A DNA stretch of 59,973 nt from Roseovarius sp. Its GTDB lineage: Bacteria; Pseudomonadota; Alphaproteobacteria; Rhodobacterales; Rhodobacteraceae. Shown here piece by piece: positions 8,726-16,557 of this stretch. Position 1 is the stretch's first letter. Each line of letters opens with the position of its first letter. Below the pieces are notes generated by a model. That model did no database searches and was not told where the DNA came from. It saw nothing but the letters and a program-made list of their open reading frames with translations. A program made the position numbers and the translations under genes. Location: positions 1 through 59,973 of the forward strand of contig JARGOC010000020.1 of the NCBI GenBank assembly GCA_029212365.1, given 5' to 3'.

Positions 8726-9400
8726 TCATATCGGGATTTCGAGCAGCGGCGGAGCATCCGCCGGTTGGCGTGACGTCACCAACAGCCTGTCGTCGCGCAA
8801 TTCCAGCCCCTTGAACGCATAATAATAATGCAGCGGATCGGGCAGCGCTTCTAGTATCACATCATCCCAGATCACCCGGCCGTCAACCGTCGCCTTCAGG
8901 CGCAGCCGAAACGCATTTTGGACGGTCGCGCAGATCAGTTCGGCTGTAATGCCTCGCGCCCGCCACACCTTGCGGACGTAAGTAAAGACATGCTTGTACT
9001 CAGCCTCCTCGAAAGCGTCCATCCACGACAGCATCGCGTCGACCGGCAGGCCCGTTCCCGCGTCGATCCTGCCAAAAGCCCTGCGGAACACATCGCAGAT
9101 GAACGCGCCGAATGCCGTAGCGTCGTCAAGGACGCGGGCGTATTCCACCCAATCCACCGGCACCGGAACGCAATAAGCCCGGCCCCGCACAACGGCGGCG
9201 TCCGGATCGGGGGCGGCATTGTCGGGGAACACAAACATCCCGTCAAAGCCTGCCGTCACCTCGATCTTGGCCTGCCGCGCCTTCGTCGTCAGAAACGACG
9301 AAATCGCCTGCGACCGTTCCGTGAACCAGTAGTTACGGCGCCCCTCGTCAGGTGTGGGCGCCGTGCCTTTGAAACTGAAACCAAAGTCTTTGAGCTTCAT
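8726..9400 (-). CDS. Unknown protein associated with Imm11 genes
   Basis: This 224-residue soluble protein matches no family I recognise. It starts MKLKDFGFSFKG at an ATG with a GGAG ribosome site 7 bases upstream, contains the aromatic segment LHYYYAFKGLEL near residue 190 and ends in LLEIPI. It lies in the same direction between two Imm11 copies. Its stop abuts or overlaps the start of copy A, indicating co-expression. A second immunity-type or accessory protein is the simplest guess; a toxin is less likely because no export or catalytic motif is visible. Confidence 0.65.
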   Translation of the reverse strand: MKLKDFGFSFKGTAPTPDEGRRNYWFTERSQAISSFLTTKARQAKIEVTAGFDGMFVFPDNAAPDPDAAVVRGRAYCVPVPVDWVEYARVLDDATAFGAFICDVFRRAFGRIDAGTGLPVDAMLSWMDAFEEAEYKHVFTYVRKVWRARGITAELICATVQNAFRLRLKATVDGRVIWDDVILEALPDPLHYYYAFKGLELRDDRLLVTSRQPADAPPLLEIPI

Positions 9401-9503
9401 CAATATGCTCCAGATGGTCGAGGTCTGCTCCTACGGTCATGCTCCATCTCCAAGAATCCTGCAAATGTTGTCGGGGGTGTCACTAACAGCTTCATGGATG
9501 TCG

Positions 9504-10088
9504 TCAAACCTCTTCCACCGGCCGCAAATCCAGACCATACAAGTCTGCCTCTTTGATCGCGTCGGCGATTTTTGCCGAAAGCACCGGAGAGGCATGTCTC
9601 GGATTAAGCGACACAAAACCCGCTTCCGGCATCTTATCCCGGAACAAAACCGGCTGGGTGATCGAGGTCAGTTTGTCGAACATTATCGTCACACGCGAGG
9701 TCTCAAGGTCCAGCGCTTGCGGCACCACCGGACCCATTGCCCACCACAATTGCGGACCGTTCACCACTTCGACGGGCAGGAAACCCACCATCGGTCCCGC
9801 GAGGGGCGCAAGAACCTCCCGCGCCCGTTCACTTAACAAAAGACCCGCTGTGATCAAGAACAGGTCGGTCGGACGCGGCGATGTCTTTCCTTTCCTAACG
9901 CATCCCAGATCCATCAGCGGTGCAATCCAGGGTGTCTCAGGGGTCCGGTTCATAATCCAAGTGCCATGCGCATAGCTACTTCGCCGCAGCGCTTCGTCCC
10001 CTGTGTGATCATCGGCCCCACCGACATAGCAGGCGTAGTCGTAAACCTTACGTTCGGGCAAGCGGGGCCAATACCAGTTTGTTGTCAT
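9504..10088 (-). CDS. Imm11 (DUF1629) family immunity-like protein, copy B
   Basis: This second near-identical copy (194 residues) differs from copy A mainly in the first 15 residues (WYWPRLPERKVYDY here) and near the C-terminus (SLNPRHASPVL). It starts at ATG 10088, two bases after the preceding gene's stop, so the four genes 10639 to 8133 form one minus-strand transcription unit. The order is unknown, Imm11 B, unknown, Imm11 A. It probably neutralises the same or a related effector as copy A. Confidence 0.8.
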   Translation of the reverse strand: MTTNWYWPRLPERKVYDYACYVGGADDHTGDEALRRSSYAHGTWIMNRTPETPWIAPLMDLGCVRKGKTSPRPTDLFLITAGLLLSERAREVLAPLAGPMVGFLPVEVVNGPQLWWAMGPVVPQALDLETSRVTIMFDKLTSITQPVLFRDKMPEAGFVSLNPRHASPVLSAKIADAIKEADLYGLDLRPVEEV

Positions 10089-10090
10089 GA

Positions 10091-10639
10091 TCAGGTGTCC
10101 AGCTGCAAATCATATTCCGGCTTCAAGTCCCAGCTTCCTGTCAGACGCGCGCCATTGCACAGGGCCTCGTAGGCGTCCGCTCCGACGTGATAGCCCTTCA
10201 CCCGTTTGAACTGCTTTCGCATCTGTGCCTTCATGGTCCGGAACACGGCCTGCGCATCCCCTTCGATAGGCGTCTGATAGACCCGTGATGCGATGAACCC
10301 GCTTTCATACGCACCGCCTTGCTGTAGCACGACGGCGCTGCCGACGTCCTTTGGATGAAGACTGTACCAAGTATATCCACGCGTATGCTGATTTTCCTCT
10401 GGCGTTGGAATGTCATCTTTGGTCGAGATGTAGACAAGCCCCGATGTCACACCGGACTGAATGCGCGCCTGAACGGACATGAAGTTGGGTATGTCCGTCG
10501 CCCGCGACCAGACCGAAACTTCGGCGCTGCTTTCCTTTTCCAACCAAAAGTATCGCAGGTCATGAACCTGCTCTACCTTTTCCAACACGGCTTGCATGTC
10601 ATGTGCTGTGGAAAAGAATTCAAGAACGGACTGTCTCAT
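10091..10639 (-). CDS. Unknown protein heading the Imm11 cluster
   Basis: This 182-residue soluble protein has an AAGGAAG ribosome site before ATG 10639. It ends with YHVGADAYEALCNGARLTG followed by a WDLKPEYDL tail. I recognise no family. Its tight spacing (2 bases) to Imm11 copy B suggests a common function, most simply another immunity-type protein of a toxin-immunity array. No signal peptide or membrane segment is visible. Confidence 0.65.
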   Translation of the reverse strand: MRQSVLEFFSTAHDMQAVLEKVEQVHDLRYFWLEKESSAEVSVWSRATDIPNFMSVQARIQSGVTSGLVYISTKDDIPTPEENQHTRGYTWYSLHPKDVGSAVVLQQGGAYESGFIASRVYQTPIEGDAQAVFRTMKAQMRKQFKRVKGYHVGADAYEALCNGARLTGSWDLKPEYDLQLDT

Positions 10640-10668
10640 CTAACTTCCTTTCTATCGAGGCTTCGGAA

Positions 10669-10874
10669 TCAGGCATTTAGGTCTCTCGCAGGAATCGGAT
10701 AGCGCCTGACATCGACATAGAAAAGTTGCAGCGACGATTTGAGGTTTCCATTTGCATTTCGGCAGTCTCGGATTTCGTCCTGCCAAAACTGTCGGTGAAG
10801 CGCGGTGCGGCAAGACCGATGACCAGCGCCATTGTCTCCAGAACCACCATCACCTCGGGGATCGTCATACCAAA
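10669..10874 (-). pseudogene. gspG: Type II secretion pseudopilin gspG remnant
   Basis: The minus strand encodes FGMTIPEVMVVL then VIGLAAPRF, the prepilin cleavage and hydrophobic helix pattern of GspG, followed by SFGRTKSETAEMQMET. After MET the frame is lost, and the next frame gives LQLFYVDVRRYP, the conserved GspG continuation. A stop then follows within ten codons. The gene is therefore frameshifted, truncated at both ends and not functional. No other type II secretion gene is nearby, so it is a relic of a lost cluster. Confidence 0.65.
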
Positions 10875-11049
10875 CCTATGCTTGCGCGGTATGTGTTCCG
10901 TTTTAGCCAAGGTAAACGCCAGCATGTGCGCCGATACTGTCAAGTACCAACGGCGACGATAGCCTTGAAAACGTACGAAAGGTACGCCGTTTTCCATGTC
11001 CCACCGGTGACGCAAGCACACTACCATGACAACCAAGATGCCATTCAGG

Positions 11050-11565
11050 TCATGCCTTAGCGGCATCGAACAGTGCCGCATTTTTCACAAGATGCTCAGG
11101 AGAAAACCTGAAAATGGTCATTTCATCAATGCTGTAGGCACCCAATTTTCGGTAAAAATCAATCGCGGGTGCATTCCAATCAAGGCAGCCCCATTCGAGC
11201 ATCTTGCAGCCCCGATCCAATGCAAGCCTGCACATGAATCCCATCATGATCTTGCCAAGCCCCAAATGACGGTACTTATCATCTACGAGAAATCCGTCAA
11301 TGTAGAGCCCTGCTCGGCCTGTGAAGGCCGATGATTTTTGGCAAAAATAGACGAACCCGCAGACTTCTCCGTTATATATGCCGAACACCGCCTCACCACG
11401 CTTTTCCGCGAGAAGCTGCCTAATGTCGGACTCTGTGGCTGTAATCTCATCAGCCATTTTCTGATATTCACCAAGTTTCTTCATATATTCAATGACCAAG
11501 GCTGCATCGTCGCTGGTCGCGAAGCGGATGGAAAAATTTGGATTTAGGGTCGCTGTAGTTCGCAT
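11050..11565 (-). CDS. GNAT family N-acetyltransferase
   Basis: This 171-residue GNAT protein has IRFATSDDAALVIEYMKKL at its N-terminus, the acetyl-CoA binding region IDGFLVDDKYRHLGLGKIMM near residue 89 and WNAPAIDFYRKLGA near residue 129. The shape resembles diamine/spermidine-type acetyltransferases, but the substrate cannot be assigned. It is the first of three GNAT genes in a row on the minus strand, spaced by short gaps, with a LysE exporter gene upstream. Confidence 0.85.
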   Translation of the reverse strand: MRTTATLNPNFSIRFATSDDAALVIEYMKKLGEYQKMADEITATESDIRQLLAEKRGEAVFGIYNGEVCGFVYFCQKSSAFTGRAGLYIDGFLVDDKYRHLGLGKIMMGFMCRLALDRGCKMLEWGCLDWNAPAIDFYRKLGAYSIDEMTIFRFSPEHLVKNAALFDAAKA

Positions 11566-11596
11566 AGTTTCAGTTGCTCCATAAATGCCGCTTAGA

Positions 11597-12115
11597 TCAA
11601 ACTAACCGGCGCAGTCGTGGGCCGACTTCGTCAAAGCCATTTTGGAGATAAAAATTGAGAGTGCGTTGCCATTCAGGTTGACCGGGTGCGCCAACTTCAA
11701 TCCGTTTCCACCCTCGCGCAACGGCCTCTGATTGGGCGTCGTCCAACAGCCGTTTGGCGATGCCGAGTGATCGGTGATTTGGATCAACATAGAGTTCAGA
11801 AATCTCGCCGAATTTGCCGCCTGCGTAGATTGCTGTGCATTCGTTGAGCGTCATCGCTCCGACAGGTTGGTCATCAAGGTAGGCAATCAACGCGATCACA
11901 TCAGCCTCGGAAATGACGCGCAGTGTGATTGCAACGACGGCCTCAATAGTCGGGGCTTCCCCGCCGGACAACTCGTCCAGTAGCGCGTGCACGAAACGTG
12001 CAACTGTCGGGGCATCTTTGAGTTCAGCCACGCGTATGGAAATCCGCGATATGTTCTCTTTTGCAGACGATGCTCCAGATTGTGAGCCACCTAACGTGTT
12101 TTTGATGTCAAACAT
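11597..12115 (-). CDS. GNAT family N-acetyltransferase
   Basis: This 172-residue protein begins with about 25 poorly conserved residues, then ISIRVAELKDAPTVARFV. The acetyl-CoA motif ELYVDPNHRSLGIAKRLLD lies near residue 108, and a C-terminal LNFYLQNGFDEVGPRLRR segment is typical of GNAT enzymes. Substrate unknown. It sits 31 bases upstream of the preceding GNAT gene. Confidence 0.85.
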   Translation of the reverse strand: MFDIKNTLGGSQSGASSAKENISRISIRVAELKDAPTVARFVHALLDELSGGEAPTIEAVVAITLRVISEADVIALIAYLDDQPVGAMTLNECTAIYAGGKFGEISELYVDPNHRSLGIAKRLLDDAQSEAVARGWKRIEVGAPGQPEWQRTLNFYLQNGFDEVGPRLRRLV

Positions 12116-12182
12116 TCAAAACCCCACTACTTGTTTTGTCCCGCAACGCGCGCTCTTGCCTGCCGCTGAGATCTGAGAGATT

Positions 12183-12704
12183 TTATCGTGCAAATGCAGA
12201 TAATTTATATGAGTAAACATTGTTGAGATACCCTTCATCTTGAATTCGAAATTCTGTTTCCCCGACCTGCTCGAAGCCTTGAGATAGGTAAAATGCAATT
12301 GCCGGCGAATTCTCGGCATTTGTCGCTAGCCAGACAGAGTCCACACCCTGCTCGCTGCAGTGCTTAAGGGCAGCGTTCAGAAGACGTTTCCCTATTCCCT
12401 TTCCGTGGTGGCGCGGTTGGACATAGAACGTTGCAATTTCCGTGTCTGAGCAGCCTTCAACAGGGGCGGGGCTTCTCGGTGTAATACGAAAAAAACCATC
12501 AATACCCTCTACGTTTTCAGAAACCAGGATGAACTGGGACGGGTCGGATATCAGGGCACTCATCTTGTCAGAGGTGAAAGCCTCCAGCGCATATTCTGCA
12601 AAAAACGCGCTCACACCTCGTTTGAGATAGGTACCGATCCAAACTTCCATCGAGATTGCTGCCATGCTGGCCGCGTCTGAGTGGGTCGCGTTACGAATTG
12701 TCAT
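12183..12704 (-). CDS. GNAT family N-acetyltransferase, coupled to lysE-type gene
   Basis: This 173-residue GNAT protein has the acetyl-CoA loop ATFYVQPRHHGKGIGKRLL near residue 92 and SPAIAFYLSQGFEQVGE near residue 133. The open frame extends upstream to 12842, but ATG 12704 starts the GNAT fold (MTIRNATHSDA), has a GGAG site 8 bases upstream and overlaps the stop of the LysE gene by one base. That spacing is usual for translational coupling. Acetylation and export of the same amino acid-like compound would be a sensible joint role, but this is inference. Confidence 0.85.
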   Translation of the reverse strand: MTIRNATHSDAASMAAISMEVWIGTYLKRGVSAFFAEYALEAFTSDKMSALISDPSQFILVSENVEGIDGFFRITPRSPAPVEGCSDTEIATFYVQPRHHGKGIGKRLLNAALKHCSEQGVDSVWLATNAENSPAIAFYLSQGFEQVGETEFRIQDEGYLNNVYSYKLSAFAR

Positions 12705-13330
12705 CACTGGCGCTCCAAAATCAGCCGAATGCCAAACAGCACTAAAACTGCTCCAAGCGTGCGTTCGAACCATACGCCATACCGTTTGTAGATTGCACGG
12801 ACACGACTGGTGGACAGTATCGCGACCACGAATCCATACCATAAGATTTCAAGCCCAAATCCTATGAAGAGAATGGCGGTTTTGGTGCCAAGTCCTGTGT
12901 CTGCCGGGATCGCAACAGCATATAAGCTGACAAAGAAGGCAATCGCCTTGGGGTTGGAAAGATTGATGAGCAGTCCAAGCCTGAGACCACGTGCAAAAGT
13001 GTCACCAGATGACACTGCCGGACTTCTGGGTTTGTATGCGTTGGGCCTGAGCCAGCTCTGAATTCCAAGATAGATCAGAAACAATCCACCCGCGACTTGG
13101 ACAGATCCTGCAAGCCATCCAATCCGCGACAAAACCACGGCAAGACCCGTCATGCTGAGTACAGCGTATAGCGTTGCGGCCAAAGCGAGCCCCAGTGTTG
13201 CCCCATGCGCAGCACGCACCGCGCCCGAAATCGCGAGCCTAGATATGAGCGCGAAGTTTGGGCCAGGGCTCACCACAACCGCCGCATACAAGACGGCGAC
13301 GGTTGCGATTGTGATCAAATCATTTGACAT
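12704..13330 (-). CDS. LysE family amino-acid exporter
   Basis: This 208-residue integral membrane protein has about six hydrophobic segments and the LysE/RhtB signatures VVSPGPNFALISR near residue 19 and GLLINLSNPKAIAFFVSL near residue 115. Members export amino acids or analogues through the inner membrane. The start at ATG 13330 follows the family pattern. Its stop overlaps the next GNAT start, forming a small operon. Confidence 0.9.
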   Translation of the reverse strand: MSNDLITIATVAVLYAAVVVSPGPNFALISRLAISGAVRAAHGATLGLALAATLYAVLSMTGLAVVLSRIGWLAGSVQVAGGLFLIYLGIQSWLRPNAYKPRSPAVSSGDTFARGLRLGLLINLSNPKAIAFFVSLYAVAIPADTGLGTKTAILFIGFGLEILWYGFVVAILSTSRVRAIYKRYGVWFERTLGAVLVLFGIRLILERQ

Positions 13331-13460
13331 ATTCTGGTTATCTCGTTTTTGGTCTTATCGAACTTCGTGCGATCATGAATTTCGGATTGTTTTCTTCTAT
13401 TCGCGATCCATAACACCCATGGTTTACAAGCCGAACATGGATCTTCGACCGGTTTTTATC

Positions 13461-13571
13461 CTACCGTTGTGATATTTCATCCGCTTTGTTCCGCACACGT
13501 CTCCTGATTGGCCCTTGAAAGGTCCAAAGCGAGATTACGTCCATCCAGATTTCCAAGATTTGCGTCCACAT
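13461..13571 (-). CDS. Conserved 36-residue small protein, paralogue of 6275-6385
   Basis: A 36-residue frame (beginning MWTQILEIWMDVI) has exactly the length of the small gene at 6275-6385, a common ATG context and about 14 identical positions, including the W-Q-IW-DVI and FQ-P motifs. A GAGG element precedes the ATG. As at the other locus it faces away from a lysR start, though here lysR is reduced to a few codons. The downstream 13331-13460 gap holds nothing else I can name. Confidence 0.65.
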   Translation of the reverse strand: MWTQILEIWMDVISLWTFQGPIRRRVRNKADEISQR

Positions 13572-13661
13572 TGTCATGCCTCTTGTGCGTTAGAAAAACC
13601 ACTTGTGGTTATCTCTCAAACGAGATTTCCAACGCGTTCGATTAACTTTGGGTTATGTGAG

Positions 13662-13697
13662 ATCAGACGAGGGCGATTTCTACTCTCGGCTCTTTGA
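13662..13697 (+). pseudogene. LysR regulator remnant (first codons only)
   Basis: Codons at 13662-13694 read IRRGRFLLSAL then stop, matching MRRGRLPLTAL at the start of the LysR gene at 6477, with ATG changed to ATC. The 90 bases upstream also match that gene's promoter region. The rest of the regulator is absent. This is a relic of a duplicated small-gene/lysR unit. Confidence 0.55.
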
Positions 13698-13761
13698 ATC
13701 TGCTTTCTGAAAAACCACCGCTAAAAAAACGGTGGCTTTCAATAGAGTGCGCAGGGCAATT

Positions 13762-14175
13762 TCAAGGCAGATCATATAGTCCAAGCGCATTGCCAAATGG
13801 ATCGGTAAACTCGGAGTACGTCACAACACCGGGTATTTCGATTGCTTCACCAGTATCAATGCCACGTTCAGAGCGTGCGCTCTGAGCTGCGTCCATGTCG
13901 TCCACCAAGAATCTGATGATGGCCCCGGACGGTTGTTGGTTTTCAGTCTCAAAGAGTTGAATCCACGTGTCGGGCGCAACTTTGAATTCTACAACGCCGG
14001 GAACGGGCCGCATGACTTCAGTATCTGCACCTAGAAAGTTGAGATACCATGTCTCTGCTTCGGCAATAGATGAAACTGGAACGCCGACTGTGAGTTCGCG
14101 GAACGGCTCTGCCGAAGCAAAAGTTGACGTCGCAACAAGAGCTACAGAAATTTTTGATAGCCAGTTCATGATCAT
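13762..14175 (-). CDS. Exported VOC (glyoxalase-fold) family protein
   Basis: This 137-residue protein has a signal-peptide-like start (MNWLSKISVALVATSTFASA, then EPF) and a single VOC domain: VPVSSIAEAETWYLNFLGA near residue 32 and VTYSEFTDPFGNALGLYDLP at the end. VOC proteins are metal-dependent lyases, dioxygenases or binding proteins; the substrate is unknown. The ATGA overlap with the upstream VOC gene indicates an operon. An exported VOC protein is uncommon. Confidence 0.8.
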   Translation of the reverse strand: MIMNWLSKISVALVATSTFASAEPFRELTVGVPVSSIAEAETWYLNFLGADTEVMRPVPGVVEFKVAPDTWIQLFETENQQPSGAIIRFLVDDMDAAQSARSERGIDTGEAIEIPGVVTYSEFTDPFGNALGLYDLP

Positions 14176-14549
14176 GCCCCTCCCGTCAAATCTTCAGCAA
14201 GCATGAGCGCATTGCCATCTGGGTCATAGAAGGTCGCGGTCTTTACCATTCCCTCGACGACATCCGTTTCACCATCAAACTTGACGTTGGCCTGTTCCAG
14301 TTTTTGACGCGCGGCATCGAGGTCAGCAATTCCGAAAACGGGCACGCAATTGCCGGGTACGGGTTTGGTATGCTCACCAAGCCCGAGGGTGACGCCAGCG
14401 GTTTTGGTTTGGAGGTCAGACCAGCCTGCCTCATCCGCATGATAGTTTGTCTGAAACCCAAGCATGTCTTCATACCACTTGGCACTTTTGTGGCGGTCGG
14501 CAACTGACAATGCGATCGTAATGGTGTTCTCTAATGAAACGAGCGGCAT
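14172..14549 (-). CDS. VOC (glyoxalase-fold) family protein
   Basis: This 125-residue cytosolic VOC protein has ITIALSVADRHKSAKWYEDML near residue 10 and TATFYDPDGNALMLAEDL near the end, a complete single-domain member. It is divergent from the HxlR-type regulator at 14589, with a palindrome between them, so it is likely regulated by that protein. It overlaps the downstream exported VOC gene by four bases. Confidence 0.88.
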   Translation of the reverse strand: MPLVSLENTITIALSVADRHKSAKWYEDMLGFQTNYHADEAGWSDLQTKTAGVTLGLGEHTKPVPGNCVPVFGIADLDAARQKLEQANVKFDGETDVVEGMVKTATFYDPDGNALMLAEDLTGGA

Positions 14550-14571
14550 AGGCTTTCCTTTGGATTTGAAA

Positions 14572-14584
14572 TATAGTAACTATA
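14572..14584. promoter_or_regulatory. Palindromic operator between VOC and HxlR genes
   Basis: TATAGTAACTATA is a perfect 6-bp inverted repeat with one central base, placed in the 39-base gap between the divergent starts. HxlR-type regulators usually bind such short AT-rich palindromes over their own promoter. Assignment rests on position and symmetry. Confidence 0.55.
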
Positions 14585-14588
14585 CTTT

Positions 14589-15137
14589 ATGGACATTAAT
14601 TCACTTGTCAACATCACTTCGCGCGCTTGGGCGCTTTCTATTCTATCGAACCTGCATGAAGGCGTTGCCGGGCGGCAGGCGGCACTGCTGACTGCAACAG
14701 GTGCCAGCAGATCAGCTTTCGTTCAAAGCATGGACCACCTTATCGAAATTGGGCTTTTGGTGCGAAATCCCGGCCACGGCCATCCATTACGGCCAGAGTT
14801 TCGACTGACACCAAGCGGCGTAACGGCGGCAGCAATTGCAAGTAAAGTTCAAAGTGTTTCTGGAGACGAAGATCAGGACTTGCTTCGTCGTTCATGGACA
14901 CTGCCAGTTTTGACGACGCTTCAAACGCCACGCCACTTTAACGACATCAGACGAAACCTTTTAACTATAACGGATCGTGCTTTGTCGCAGACCTTGAAAT
15001 CTATGGAAGAGCGAAGCTGGGTGCACAGGAGCGTTAACAGTACGATGCGTCCGCCGAGGCCAATCTATAGCGCTGTTAACACTGGGGGAATTATTAGCCA
15101 GATCACCGGGGCTGAGATCAGGTTCGCTCAACAGTGA
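14589..15137 (+). CDS. HxlR-type regulator with two winged-helix domains
   Basis: This 182-residue protein appears to hold two winged-helix segments. One is near residues 10-85 (WALSILSNLHEGVAGRQAAL, then SRSAFVQSMDHLIEIGLL). A HxlR-like one is near residues 98-170 (LLRRSWTLPVLTTL, HFNDIRRNLLTITDRALSQT, LKSMEERSWVHR). Most HxlR proteins have only the second, so a tandem or degenerate duplicate is unusual. There is no clear ribosome site, and the start lies right after the operator-like palindrome. Confidence 0.8.
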   Translation: MDINSLVNITSRAWALSILSNLHEGVAGRQAALLTATGASRSAFVQSMDHLIEIGLLVRNPGHGHPLRPEFRLTPSGVTAAAIASKVQSVSGDEDQDLLRRSWTLPVLTTLQTPRHFNDIRRNLLTITDRALSQTLKSMEERSWVHRSVNSTMRPPRPIYSAVNTGGIISQITGAEIRFAQQ

Positions 15138-15362
15138 CCTAATAATGATGTTGTTCCAAAAAAATCCATTTTTTCCGGTAGCACGAACGTTCGAGGTTTG
15201 GCCTGACCAGGTGGCCTAACTGGCCCGAACGTGCATATTTGGGCGTAATGAAGAACGGAATAGGAATATTGTGCCTATTCGCTGCGCATTCAATCAACTC
15301 ACAAAGTCGCGGACAAGGGTGAGTTTGCTGGATGGAGATTGACCTGCTCCCCTTTGAGACCG

Positions 15363-16214
15363 CTAATTTAGGTTAGCTCTGTTCAGGTTTTGGTCCTTCT
15401 TTGACCGGTTAACAAATTCTGCTGGTGTCAGGCCAGCTAGGCTTGAGTGTGGGCGATGGTGGTTGAAGTCCGTCCGCCAAGCGGCAATCAGATCACGGGC
15501 ATGGCGGAGGCTGTCGAACAGATGTTCATTGAGGCATTCGTCGCGCATCCGCCCGTTGAAGCTCTCTACGAACCCGTTCTGCATTGGCTTACCGGGGGCG
15601 ATGTAGTGCCAGTCAACCTTGCGGTCCTCCTGCCATTTCAGGATCGCATTCGAAGTTAGCTCAGTCCCATTATCGCTGACAACCATGCAAGGATAGCCAC
15701 GCATCTCAGCGATCCGATCCAATTCGCGCGCAACGCGATCACCAGACAGAGACGTATCAACCACAGCGGCCAGACATTCACGACTGAAGTCATCAATCAC
15801 ATTGAGAATGCGGAACCGGCGACCGCACGACAAGCTGTCTTACACGAAGTCCAGTGACCACCGCCGGTTCGGCCCTTGCGGGATCGCCATGGGCGTTCTG
15901 GTGCCCACTGCACGCTTGCGACCGCCGCGCTTACGGACTGCTAATCCTTCTTCGCGGTAGATCCGGTACAGCTTCTTCCAGTTCACTTGCCAACCCTCAC
16001 GCTTGAGCAGGACATGCAGTCGTCGATACCCAAACCGTCGTCGTTCAGATGATAGCTCTTTCAACCGATCCCGCAGATCAGTATCCGCAGGTCGCTTGGA
16101 TGTCCGACGATAAACACGCGGATCGATCCCAGCCAGGGCGCATGCCCGCTTCTGGGTATATCGCTTCTCTGTCATGGCCCAATCCACAGCGCGTCGCCTT
16201 GAACCGGGCCTCAA
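15363..16214 (-). pseudogene. IS3-family transposase orfB with nonsense codon
   Basis: The frame encodes a DDE integrase: KRACALAGIDPRVYRR, RRFGYRRLHVLLKREGW, RRWSLDFV, then [19 protein letters not shown] and [18 protein letters not shown]. After SLDFV a TAA at about 15840 interrupts the reading where the family has a codon such as TCA. Reading resumes in the same frame with [13 protein letters not shown] single base change explains the stop. The three acidic catalytic positions are otherwise present. Confidence 0.85.
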
Positions 16215-16476
16215 AAGTTTTTTCCCAGCATTTCCTTGAGCGTCGAGACATCCATCATCTACTCAGCCAGCAACTTCTTGAGCTTGGCATTCTCAACCTC
16301 AATCGCCTTCAGCTTTTTCGCGTCAGTCACCTCCATGCCGCCATACTTGGATCGCCACTTGTAAAACGTCGCATCACTGACGCCATGCTTACGGCAAAGC
16401 TCCTTGCACCAAGCCCAGCCTGATGCTCGTTCAATATCCCAATTATTTGCTCTTCACTGAAACGGCTTCTCTTCAT
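16211..16476 (-). pseudogene. IS3-family transposase orfA, frameshifted
   Basis: The start MKRSRFSEEQIIGILNEHQ is clear. One base is missing after GLGA, shifting the frame. The original frame continues as LCRKHGVSDATFYKWRSKYG and ENAKLKKLLAE, where a TAG replaces a sense codon before MMDVSTLKEMLGKNF. It is therefore inactivated twice. Restoring the base gives about 88 residues, the usual length of this helix-turn-helix subunit. Confidence 0.85.
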
Positions 16477-16557
16477 CGTCTGTCTCCTTGTTGGAGAACA
16501 GGCTAACTCAAAACACCGGACATTTCAGGGGAGCAGGTCAAGATCAACGGCTGCATT

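Larger units (their letters stand above)
15340..16540 (-). mobile_element. IS3-family insertion sequence (IS407-like), inactive
   Basis: Inverted ends begin TGACCTGCTCCCCT at 15340 and its complement ends at 16540. The element is about 1.2 kb and is flanked by a 4-bp target duplication AGAT (15336-15339 and 16541-16544). Four-base duplications and the orfA/orfB organisation match the IS407 subgroup of IS3. Both orfs are mutated, so it cannot supply its own transposase. It lies between the hxlR-type gene and a LysR gene and interrupts no recognisable gene. The 15138-15335 flank holds nothing I can name. Confidence 0.88.

Noticed and set aside
8918..9556. 212-codon plus-strand frame over the immunity array
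   Set aside because: Arg/His-rich antisense product; the minus-strand frames fit tightly and have ribosome sites.
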